A stretch of 8,653 nucleotides of DNA from Actinomycetota bacterium. GTDB lineage: Bacteria > Actinomycetota > Acidimicrobiia > Acidimicrobiales > Ilumatobacteraceae. Positions 1 to 5,955 of the stretch are shown here, in pieces. The translations under genes were made by a program, and so were the position numbers. The first letter of the stretch is position 1. Each line of letters begins with the position of its first letter. The notes under the pieces are model-generated. The model made no database searches and was not told the origin of the DNA. It saw nothing but the letters and a program-made list of their open reading frames with translations. Location of the stretch: contig WLSJ01000074.1 of the NCBI GenBank assembly GCA_009705865.1, forward strand, positions 1-8,653, read 5' to 3'.

Positions 1-3
1 GGC

Positions 4-1047
4 ATGAAAGTCGTATACACGCCAGCGCACCTGCTTCATGATCCGCATACGGAGATTGAAAAAGGAACAGTTCATTCGCCGTTCGAACATATTGGTCGTG
101 GCGAGATAATCCGTGAAGTGTTGTCGACTGATTCACGGTTCGATTTTCTTACTCCCACGCAATGGGGGATTGACCCCATTAACGCTGTTCACGACTCAGG
201 GCTTGAACGTTTTCTCACCACTGCGTGGCAGGAATATCAAGACATCATTGGTCCGTGCCGTGAAGTGACACCGGAAGTTTTTTATAGCCAGGCGCTGCGC
301 AACAAGATGTCTCTTGGTGCAGAGCCTGCTTCGATTAGTGGTCGTCTTGGCTGGTGGTGTTTTGAAACAACTACACCATTGACCGAAGGCACCTATGAAG
401 CTGCTCGTGGTGCAGTTGATACTGCAATGACTGCAATGCAAGTAGTGCTTGACGGTGAGAAGGCTGCATACGGCTTATGTCGTCCGCCAGGGCACCATGC
501 CACCACGTCGTTGTATGGCGGCTATTGCTTCTTTAACAACGCAGCAATTGTTGCTCACCACGTTGCAAAAACTCGCGGAGTCAAAGTGGTGGTGCTTGAC
601 GTTGATTATCACCACGGCAATGGCACGCAAGAGATTTTCTATGACCGCGATGACGTGATGTACGTGTCGCTACACGGGGACCCTGCACGCGCATACCCAT
701 ATACGATCGGTTACGCAGATGAGACTGGTACGGGTAAGGGCCGTGGAAGCAATATCAATGTTCCGTTTGCTGCACGCACGGGTGATGACGTGTATGTCAA
801 TGCGCTGGCTGATGTGATGAACAAGATTCATGCGTTCGGTGCAGACATGATTGTGGTGTCGCTAGGGCTTGACACGTTTATTACAGACCCGATTTGCGAT
901 CTGTCTGTCACTACAGACGGCTTTCGTCGATGCGGTGAATTAGTGAAGCAGCTTGGTCTTCCTGCAGTAGTTCTGCAAGAAGGCGGTTACGACGTAGAGA
1001 ATCTCGGCATCAATGTGCAGAGTTGGCTGGTAGGCCTAGGCGCTTAA
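4..1047 (+). CDS. Acetylpolyamine amidohydrolase-like deacetylase (histone deacetylase superfamily)
   Basis: A zinc-dependent amidohydrolase of 347 residues, expected to remove acetyl or other acyl groups from an amine in the cytoplasm. It aligns along its whole length with my recollection of Mycoplana ramosa acetylpolyamine amidohydrolase (341 residues), at a constant offset of six. The general-base histidine pair is H164-H165 in RPPGHHA. The zinc ligands are D201 and H203 in DVDYHHGNG plus D290 in LGLDTF. The transition-state tyrosine is Y329 in EGGY. The family's long loop before the catalytic core, which in the enzyme of known structure shapes a narrow dimeric active site, is present at about residues 80-112. 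The two acidic residues there that bind the polyamine amine appear replaced (S112 and T123), so the substrate may not be a classical polyamine. The ATG lies three bases into the window, so its ribosome binding site cannot be seen. The stop overlaps the stop of the opposing oxidoreductase gene. Confidence 0.9.
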   Translation: MKVVYTPAHLLHDPHTEIEKGTVHSPFEHIGRGEIIREVLSTDSRFDFLTPTQWGIDPINAVHDSGLERFLTTAWQEYQDIIGPCREVTPEVFYSQALRNKMSLGAEPASISGRLGWWCFETTTPLTEGTYEAARGAVDTAMTAMQVVLDGEKAAYGLCRPPGHHATTSLYGGYCFFNNAAIVAHHVAKTRGVKVVVLDVDYHHGNGTQEIFYDRDDVMYVSLHGDPARAYPYTIGYADETGTGKGRGSNINVPFAARTGDDVYVNALADVMNKIHAFGADMIVVSLGLDTFITDPICDLSVTTDGFRRCGELVKQLGLPAVVLQEGGYDVENLGINVQSWLVGLGA

Positions 1048-2063
1048 GCCTTCTTTAGTGCGTCGATTACTGGCAACCAACGTGATGGGTCTGCCTTGTA
1101 TGGCGCATAGAAGCTGAGACGGTCAATCACGTCGCCGTAACGCGAGATTAGTTCAGGCGCTACGCCCTCTGGCTCAGCAACAACAGCAAAGGTGTTGAGA
1201 ATCTCATCGGTGATGAGATTGCCCATGTCGACCCATTTGCCTTGCTTTGACAAGCCATTCAGTTCGTCTTGTAGGCCGTCCCATCCGTGCAGTTCCAATA
1301 CGCCCTTGTATGCAGGTGTTGAACCGTAGAACGCAATCTGTTGACGTGTACCGGCTGCTGCGGCTGCCATTTCTTTTTCGTTTGTACCAGTGACAACAAA
1401 GCTTGGTCCGACAATTTCGAACCCTTCCATTGTCTTTCCGGCTTTCGCTCGTCCACGTGCAAGCGCAGGGATAGTGACCTCACGCAAGTAACGCTCGGTG
1501 GTGAAACCATGGCATAGGAATCCGTCGCACACTTCGCCTGCAACTTCAGTCATCATTTCACCAACACCTGCGAGGAAAATTTTTGGTGGTCCGTACGGAG
1601 CCATCTCGGAAGGATCTGGAGCAAAGAACGGTGTCATCAAAGTGTGTGTATAAAAGTCACCACGGAATTCAAGCTTTGTGCCGTTCAACCATGTGTCCCA
1701 AATAGCACGCATTGCCAAAATCATTTCGCGCATGCGAGGAGCTGGGTGGCTCCATTCCATAGAGAAACGCTTTTCGATGTGCGGCTTGATCTGGCTACCA
1801 AGGCCAAGCATGAAGCGGCCCTTTGAATAACTCTGCAGGTCCCAGCCAATGTTGGCAAGAGTCATTGGGTTGCGTGCAAATGCAACGGCAATTGATGTTC
1901 CGATTTCAAGAGTGCTGGTGTGCTCTGCAGCAAGCAGCAATGGAAAGAAAGGGTCGTGCGATGTTTCTGCTGTCCATGCACCTGAGTACCCGGCTGCTTC
2001 TACTTCTTTAGCGCTCTGTGGCACCTGTGAAAGATTTGATCCGATTCCGCCGTCAACCTTCAT
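1044..2063 (-). CDS. LLM-class F420-dependent oxidoreductase (MSMEG_2256-like)
   Basis: A luciferase-like monooxygenase-fold (TIM barrel) protein of 339 residues that should use reduced coenzyme F420 for hydride transfer to an unknown substrate. The family signature GRFMLGLGSQ is at residues 82-91. It is preceded by the strand and helix segment GTSIAVAFARNPMTLA (55-70) and followed by the PPKIFLAGVG strand (159-168). The overall pattern fits the MSMEG_2256 subgroup (TIGR03617) known from mycobacteria and other actinobacteria. I place the start at the ATG at 2063, not at the in-frame TTG two codons upstream. A perfect AGGAGG lies six bases before this ATG, while the TTG directly abuts it. It is the last gene of a leftward operon, beginning two bases after the PAC2 stop. 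The substrate cannot be deduced, although the adjacent ACAD10-like kinase suggests a role in lipid or xenobiotic catabolism (inference). Confidence 0.92.
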   Translation of the reverse strand: MKVDGGIGSNLSQVPQSAKEVEAAGYSGAWTAETSHDPFFPLLLAAEHTSTLEIGTSIAVAFARNPMTLANIGWDLQSYSKGRFMLGLGSQIKPHIEKRFSMEWSHPAPRMREMILAMRAIWDTWLNGTKLEFRGDFYTHTLMTPFFAPDPSEMAPYGPPKIFLAGVGEMMTEVAGEVCDGFLCHGFTTERYLREVTIPALARGRAKAGKTMEGFEIVGPSFVVTGTNEKEMAAAAAGTRQQIAFYGSTPAYKGVLELHGWDGLQDELNGLSKQGKWVDMGNLITDEILNTFAVVAEPEGVAPELISRYGDVIDRLSFYAPYKADPSRWLPVIDALKKA

Positions 2064-2065
2064 GG

Positions 2066-2965
2066 TCAACCTCCTGTTTGTTGGTCTCGCAAGAATTGCT
2101 CGACTTCCGCTGCTATTTCATCAACTGTAGGGATTGCTGTGGCGTCTGGCTTCATTGCACCGAATGAACCGTGTTCGGCATCGTATGCAGCTTCAAGTTT
2201 GGTGAGCATCTCTGCATGCTCCGGATTTCCTGACACCAGTTGATCAAGGCGTTCGCGTTGTACGCCAGATTCCTTACGCAATGCAGAGGTGTCAATAGTG
2301 AGACCTGCTTCAAGACAGGCTGCTTCCACCAGGGCTGCGCTTGCTGCGGGATATGCCATCGTTGCCACATAGTGAGGAATCTGTGCCCACAAGCCAATTG
2401 CGGTGATGCCGGCAGTGGTGAGCGAATGTTCAAGGATTGCTTCAACACCTGCAGGAACATCAACCGTGCTGCGTGTGAGAGACATGCGCTCAGCAATTGA
2501 AGGGTCTGGCGACGTTGCTGACAACCCAACGGGACGCGTGTGTGGCGAACCGAAAGGGTACGCGCCCATGCCGATTGCAGTTTTGACGCCAAGTTGCGTT
2601 GCGAGAGACGCAACAGTGTCTGCGAAATAATGCCACGCCATGTCAGGCTCTGGACCAGTCAGCAACAATATGTCGCGACCATCGTCGTCAGTACCAACAC
2701 GCATTTCGGGAACAGACCACACGATGCGCGTGTTCACGCCTTCACGTAATTCCATGATGGGGCGACGCGCGCGGTAATCAACAAACGTGTCTCCATCAAA
2801 ACGGATCATGTCGCGAGATGCTGTTGCATTGACAAGGTGTTCCATTGCAGCGGCAGCAGCGCCACTGGCGTCGATCCAGCCAGACATCATGATGATGAGA
2901 GCAGGGGAGTCAAGGATTGGTAACTCACCATGAACGGTGTACGGCACTGCGCCCGATGGTGTCAT
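2066..2965 (-). CDS. PAC2-family protein (proteasome assembly chaperone 2-like fold)
   Basis: A cytoplasmic protein of 299 residues with the PAC2 fold, which in eukaryotes and archaea includes proteasome assembly chaperones. In actinobacteria such proteins (for example Rv2125 of M. tuberculosis) have no firmly established role. Recognisable features are GWIDASGAA at residues 29-37, the strand segment ILLLTGPEPD at 99-108, the loop PHTRP at 141-145, and GLWAQIPHYVA with the following YPAAS at 191-209. The C-terminal tail (about 225-295) is helical and charged and resembles the extension found in actinobacterial members. The ATG start overlaps the stop of the upstream phosphotransferase (ATGA at 2965-2962). 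Only a weak purine stretch precedes it, so translation is probably coupled. Acidimicrobiia do carry proteasomes, but nothing in this window ties this protein to one. Confidence 0.9.
   Translation of the reverse strand: MTPSGAVPYTVHGELPILDSPALIIMMSGWIDASGAAAAAMEHLVNATASRDMIRFDGDTFVDYRARRPIMELREGVNTRIVWSVPEMRVGTDDDGRDILLLTGPEPDMAWHYFADTVASLATQLGVKTAIGMGAYPFGSPHTRPVGLSATSPDPSIAERMSLTRSTVDVPAGVEAILEHSLTTAGITAIGLWAQIPHYVATMAYPAASAALVEAACLEAGLTIDTSALRKESGVQRERLDQLVSGNPEHAEMLTKLEAAYDAEHGSFGAMKPDATAIPTVDEIAAEVEQFLRDQQTGG
2070..2075 (-). promoter_or_regulatory. Ribosome binding site of the F420-dependent oxidoreductase
   Basis: A perfect AGGAGG on the minus strand, followed by a six-base spacer and then ATG at 2063. 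It lies inside the last codons of the PAC2 gene. It decides the start of the downstream gene, because the alternative TTG at 2069 sits immediately against the motif with no spacer. It is the only strong Shine-Dalgarno sequence in the window. This suggests independent, efficient initiation of the last operon gene instead of simple coupling. Confidence 0.85.
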
Positions 2966-3993
2966 TTCAATCGCTCAAGCAATTGCACGGCCAATTGGGT
3001 GGATCCTTCTACTTGCATTTTGAACGGTTCAAGTTCGGCTGGGTCACGTTCGCCCAATGCGCCACCGAGGTAACGCGCATAAACGCCTTCAACGATGCAT
3101 GCAAGCTTCCAATACGCAAACGCAACGTAGTAATCAAGTTGAGAAATGTCGCGACCCGAGACGCGTGCATATCGCTCGGCTAACTCTGCGCGATTCATAA
3201 ACCCATCAGCCATGCAAACGGCACTTGCCCATGCACTTGCAGTATCGGTAGGGCCAGTCCAGTACGCCATGAGAAGTCCGAGGTCTGCCATCGGGTCTCC
3301 GAGCGTGCAAATTTCCCAGTCGAGCACAGCGATGATGTTTCCTTTTGCATCAACCATGCAGTTATCAAGGCGGTAATCGCCGTGCACAATGGTTGCTCCT
3401 TGTTGTTCAGGAATGCGCGCCATCAATTCTTCAAACACGCTGTCAACCAGTGGTAACTCACGAGTGCGTTGCTCCACAATGTTTCCGTGCCAACGCTTCA
3501 GCTGGCGCGCAATGTATCCCTCATGACGACCAAGGTCATCAAGACCAACAGCCTTCAAATCCACTGCGTGAATTGCAGCCATGGTGTCAACGATTGATTC
3601 ACTTGCCCGCAAGCAACCGGCAGGACCAAGAAGTTCTTCAGACGTTGTTCTGTCGCGCACCACGTGACCATCGACAAAGTCCATGACATAGAAAGGCAAT
3701 TCGTTGATCTCTGCATCAGTACATAAGCCACGTGCAGTTGCTACAGGAACATTGCTATTGGCAAGGCTTGCGATGATGCGATGTTCGCGACCCATGTCAT
3801 GTGCACTTGCCAGGCGATGACCAAGTGGAGGACGACGCAATACATATGAATGCCCAGCTGCGTCATCTACTTTGAACGTGAGATTGGAATGGCCTCCGGC
3901 AATCTGCGTATAGGCAAATGGAGCTGTGGCCCCACTGATGTTGGCCACGAGCCAACCTTCGACGTTGTTGCTGATGCCATGCGGAAGAGTCAC
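2962..3993 (-). CDS. ACAD10-like phosphotransferase family protein (APH/choline-kinase fold)
   Basis: A small-molecule kinase of 343 residues with the aminoglycoside phosphotransferase fold (PF01636). The glycine-rich loop is GGHSNLTF (residues 33-40) and the beta-3 motif is YVLRRPP (50-56). The catalytic loop is HGDYRLDN (204-211) with D206 as base, and the metal-binding motif is LDWE with D225. The RRPPLGH segment followed by SAHDMGREHRII is characteristic of the bacterial relatives of the kinase domain in human ACAD10/ACAD11, which phosphorylates 4-hydroxyacyl-CoA. It is not expected to be an antibiotic-resistance enzyme. By family analogy the substrate may be a hydroxylated acyl-CoA, but no acyl-CoA dehydrogenase is visible here. 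The start is a GTG at 3993, the first in-frame option. No clear Shine-Dalgarno sequence precedes it, but a promoter-like -10 lies seven bases upstream. It heads an operon with the PAC2 and F420-oxidoreductase genes. Confidence 0.92.
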   Translation of the reverse strand: MTLPHGISNNVEGWLVANISGATAPFAYTQIAGGHSNLTFKVDDAAGHSYVLRRPPLGHRLASAHDMGREHRIIASLANSNVPVATARGLCTDAEINELPFYVMDFVDGHVVRDRTTSEELLGPAGCLRASESIVDTMAAIHAVDLKAVGLDDLGRHEGYIARQLKRWHGNIVEQRTRELPLVDSVFEELMARIPEQQGATIVHGDYRLDNCMVDAKGNIIAVLDWEICTLGDPMADLGLLMAYWTGPTDTASAWASAVCMADGFMNRAELAERYARVSGRDISQLDYYVAFAYWKLACIVEGVYARYLGGALGERDPAELEPFKMQVEGSTQLAVQLLERLK

Positions 3994-4000
3994 GCCACAA

Positions 4001-4029
4001 AAACTACCTGTATCGTGCCCCTATGTCCC
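4001..4029 (-). promoter_or_regulatory. Predicted leaderless promoter of the phosphotransferase operon
   Basis: On the minus strand a -10-like TAGTTT occupies 4006-4001, and a -35-like GGGACA (four of six matches to TTGACA) occupies 4029-4024, with a 17-base spacer. The expected transcription start is at 3994-3993, on or next to the GTG start codon, so the message would have little or no leader. The -35 lies within the first codons of the divergent thioredoxin gene. Assigned by eye. Confidence 0.45.
4011..4016 (+). promoter_or_regulatory. Predicted -10 element for leaderless transcription of the thioredoxin gene
   Basis: TATCGT (pattern TAnnnT) ends six bases before the ATG at 4023, so the normal -10 to +1 distance puts the transcription start on the A of the ATG. 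The bases between are C-rich and hold no Shine-Dalgarno sequence, which agrees with leaderless translation. No good -35 match is seen at 16 to 18 bases upstream. Confidence 0.5.
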
Positions 4030-4727
4030 AAGACGTCACTGATGCCACTTTTCAAACTGAGGTGGTGGAGCTGTCTCACACCGTCCCTGTCATCGTTGAT
4101 TTCTGGGCACCATGGTGTGGCCCATGCAAGAGCCTCACGCCCATTCTCGAGCGTGCCACGGCCGCTACAGACGGCCAGGTGGCACTTGCCAAGCTGAATA
4201 TTGACGAAAACCCAGGAGTAACCCAGGCGTTTCATGTTCAATCAATCCCGGCAGTATTTGTCATCAAAGACGGCAAAGTCATTCATAACTTCACGGGCGG
4301 GCAGTCAGACCAATATGTCCAGCAATTGGTGCAGGCCCTTTTGCCAGATCCCACGCAGACTCGCGTTATTGAATTGTTGGCCCAGGGGACCGAAGAGGCT
4401 CTTCGTGATGCTGTGGCAATGGCGCCAGGCAACGAAGATGCAATTTGCACCTTGGCAGATTTGTTGATTCGTACTGGCAAGGCAGAAGAGGCACTGATGT
4501 TTCTCGTGCGTCTTCCCGAAACAGACCGAGTGCGCAAATTAGGAGCAATGGCGCGTTTGGCCATGAACCCTGTTGACAATCTTGATGTCGAACTCGATGC
4601 ATTGTTGCTGCGTGTCAAAGATGATGAAGTTGCACGTCGAGAATATTTAGACATTCTCGAGACCATGGGGCCAAGTGACCCTCGTACGGCAAAATATAGA
4701 AAATTATTGACAACAAAATTGTTCTAG
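4023..4727 (+). CDS. Thioredoxin with C-terminal CnoX/YbbN-like helical (TPR-type) domain
   Basis: A cytoplasmic protein of 234 residues. The N-terminal thioredoxin fold (about 3-108) contains FWAPWCGPCK with the redox pair C32/C35 and the cis-proline in SIPAV (P76), so it should be active as a disulfide reductase. The C-terminal region (about 112-234) is helical. Its closing segment, with DPRTAKYRKLL at 219-229, resembles the TPR domain of CnoX/YbbN, a chaperone-linked thioredoxin that delivers substrates to GroEL and DnaK in proteobacteria. Escherichia coli CnoX has lost one active-site cysteine; this protein keeps both. The ATG at 4023 is supported by the thioredoxin start and by the -10-like element at the right distance for a leaderless message. 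It is divergent from the phosphotransferase operon, and comEA follows 39 bases after its stop. The alternative is a simple thioredoxin with an unrelated helical tail, but the ending argues for the CnoX type. Confidence 0.9.
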   Translation: MSQDVTDATFQTEVVELSHTVPVIVDFWAPWCGPCKSLTPILERATAATDGQVALAKLNIDENPGVTQAFHVQSIPAVFVIKDGKVIHNFTGGQSDQYVQQLVQALLPDPTQTRVIELLAQGTEEALRDAVAMAPGNEDAICTLADLLIRTGKAEEALMFLVRLPETDRVRKLGAMARLAMNPVDNLDVELDALLLRVKDDEVARREYLDILETMGPSDPRTAKYRKLLTTKLF

Positions 4728-4766
4728 TTTTTCCAAACACGTTTTTGTGTTCGCCACATCTCAGGC
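4728..4766 (+). other. Short spacer between the thioredoxin gene and comEA
   Basis: A 39-base AT-rich gap. It holds a five-base-pair inverted repeat (4736-4740 with 4747-4751, loop of Ts) that lacks a following T tract. No convincing promoter, terminator or Shine-Dalgarno sequence is visible before the comEA ATG; the only AGG lies one base from the start. A consensus-like TTGACA occurs at 4707-4712 inside the end of the thioredoxin gene, but no partner -10 is found at the right distance. comEA may be cotranscribed with the thioredoxin gene. Confidence 0.4.
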
Positions 4767-5483
4767 ATGGACATACCTAACTGGAACGCCATCAAGAACC
4801 ACTTTTCATACTGGGTGGCGTTTGTCGGTAAGGCCCGGCTTGTCATTAGCTTCCTGGCGAGCATTGTTGCGGCAATCGGCATTTGGTTATTGGTACGTCC
4901 ATCGGCACCGCTTGTTGAGGCCGTGGTGCCACACGCGTCCGGTGTTGGCATTGTTGTGCCATTGTCAACTCTGCCAACACCGTTGACCGTTCGCATTCAT
5001 GTTGCGGGCGCTGTTGTCCATCCGGGCGTGTACACCGTATCGTCTTCTGCTCGGGTAGTCGATGCTGTTAGGGCTGCTGGCGGTGCTACATCACGGGCAG
5101 ATCTTGAACGCATCAATCTTGCACAGACCATCGTTGATACAGAGCAGATATTTGTGCCATCACGTTCTTCGCGCACAACAAAAGTTACTGTGGCGCCGCG
5201 ATTACGCCCGTCACGCACCACTATTCCCGTTGTTGCTTCAACAGCTCCCGGATCTGTTCCTTCCGCCACTTCTTCTGTTGCAACTACAGCACCTCTTATC
5301 AATCTCAATTCGGCCACAGCTGCACAACTCGACACATTGCCGGGTGTCGGCCCATCAACAGCAAAAGCAATTATCAGTTATCGAAATCGCAAAGGGCCTT
5401 TTGGCAAAGTGGAAGATTTATTGAACGTACCCGGAATTGGTCCTGCAAAAGTCGCAGCAATTCGCGATCAGGTCACTGTGTAA
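4767..5483 (+). CDS. comEA: ComEA, competence DNA receptor (SLBB + helix-hairpin-helix)
   Basis: A membrane-anchored DNA-binding protein of 238 residues that captures double-stranded DNA outside the cytoplasmic membrane and hands it to ComEC during natural transformation. A short cytoplasmic N-terminus with basic K22-R24 precedes one transmembrane segment (about 26-43). An SLBB domain follows at about 74-133 with the typical pattern HVAGAVVHPGVY, then RVVDAV and AGG. A flexible linker rich in Thr, Ser, Pro and Arg spans about 134-175. The C-terminal DNA-binding module (176-238) carries two helix-hairpin-helix motifs, LPGVGPSTA (191-199) and VPGIGPAKV (221-229). Length and domain order are normal for Gram-positive ComEA. 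The start is the first in-frame ATG, since the transmembrane anchor follows directly, but no good ribosome binding site precedes it. The TAA stop directly abuts the stop of the opposing membrane-protein gene. Confidence 0.93.
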   Translation: MDIPNWNAIKNHFSYWVAFVGKARLVISFLASIVAAIGIWLLVRPSAPLVEAVVPHASGVGIVVPLSTLPTPLTVRIHVAGAVVHPGVYTVSSSARVVDAVRAAGGATSRADLERINLAQTIVDTEQIFVPSRSSRTTKVTVAPRLRPSRTTIPVVASTAPGSVPSATSSVATTAPLINLNSATAAQLDTLPGVGPSTAKAIISYRNRKGPFGKVEDLLNVPGIGPAKVAAIRDQVTV

Positions 5484-5924
5484 TCAGAAGATTCCAAGGA
5501 CAAGTACGCCAAGCAATAAACCACCAGCAGCGCCAATCCATAAACCGAGGCCGACAACAAAGAATTCACGAAGCCATTCGCGCCATCCGACAACTGGTCG
5601 CTTTGTCACTCTTCCTGCCACCACTTGACCAAGTAGCCACCACAGAACACCGCTTCCCACAATGGCGAGCATCAGTCGAGTTGAGCCCCCTGCAGCCGGC
5701 ATACCAAGCATGGGCATCACCGGTAATGCCATCACCATCATTATGAAGGCGAGAGATCCGCCTTTTGGTCCAGAAATACACCATGAGAGCACAACACCAA
5801 TTAGCCACAACACAACAGCACAGGCAATGGCCATGAGCCCACCGCGTCGTTTGATTGAGCGACGTGTCGCAGAGACGCCACCTCGCATCATGAAGCGCTC
5901 GCGTGTTGAGGAAGTGAAGGCCAC
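5484..5924 (-). CDS. Multi-pass membrane protein of unknown function between comEA and comEC
   Basis: I do not recognise this family. With the start chosen here it has 146 residues: a basic N-terminus (two RR pairs and SIKRRGG before residue 30), then four hydrophobic segments at roughly 30-51, 57-75, 83-106 and 120-146. A positively charged loop lies between the third and fourth (VTKRPVVGWREWLRE), and the C-terminus is almost purely hydrophobic and glycine-rich. I prefer the GTG at 5924 because a -10-like TACGAT ends six bases before it, matching the leaderless arrangement of the thioredoxin gene. Alternatives are the ATG pair at 5891/5888 and a longer GTG start at 5990 that would overlap the start of comEC. 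The opposite frame over this region reads as low-complexity antisense, which supports coding on the minus strand. It is convergent with comEA with no gap. The position hints at competence but does not prove a link. Confidence 0.7.
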   Translation of the reverse strand: MAFTSSTRERFMMRGGVSATRRSIKRRGGLMAIACAVVLWLIGVVLSWCISGPKGGSLAFIMMVMALPVMPMLGMPAAGGSTRLMLAIVGSGVLWWLLGQVVAGRVTKRPVVGWREWLREFFVVGLGLWIGAAGGLLLGVLVLGIF

Positions 5925-5930
5925 GAGCCA

Positions 5931-5936
5931 ATCGTA
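5931..5936 (-). promoter_or_regulatory. Predicted -10 element of the unknown membrane-protein gene
   Basis: TACGAT on the minus strand (pattern TAnnnT) followed by six bases and then an in-frame GTG at 5924. The hexamer lies in the palindrome TCGTACGA (5932-5939). The spacing is the same as for the thioredoxin gene, so the transcript would begin at the GTG. No Shine-Dalgarno sequence is present. If the longer reading from 5990 were the real gene, these bases would be coding and this call would fall. Confidence 0.4.
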
Positions 5937-5955
5937 CGACGCCAGCAACAATGAA

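Noticed and set aside
1038..1051. Short inverted repeat AGGC / GCCT at the deacetylase-oxidoreductase junction as a terminator
   Set aside because: The stem is only four base pairs, and the following TTCTTT is a poor T tract. It is likely chance in a codon-constrained region.
2064..2069. TTG start two codons upstream for the F420-dependent oxidoreductase
   Set aside because: The AGGAGG motif directly touches this TTG, while the ATG at 2063 is at an ideal six-base spacing.
2962..3993. Antibiotic-resistance aminoglycoside phosphotransferase
   Set aside because: Although the fold is shared, the RRPPLGH and AHDMGREHRII segments place it with ACAD10-like kinases, and the operon context is metabolic.
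4736..4751. Hairpin AACAC / GTGTT after the thioredoxin gene as a terminator
   Set aside because: The stem has only five base pairs, mostly A-T, and no T tract follows it.
5662..5955. In-frame upstream extension of comEC by 98 residues
   Set aside because: The extension lacks ComEC-like membrane segments, is rich in Pro, Arg and Thr, and is antisense to the membrane-protein gene, which has four clear hydrophobic helices.
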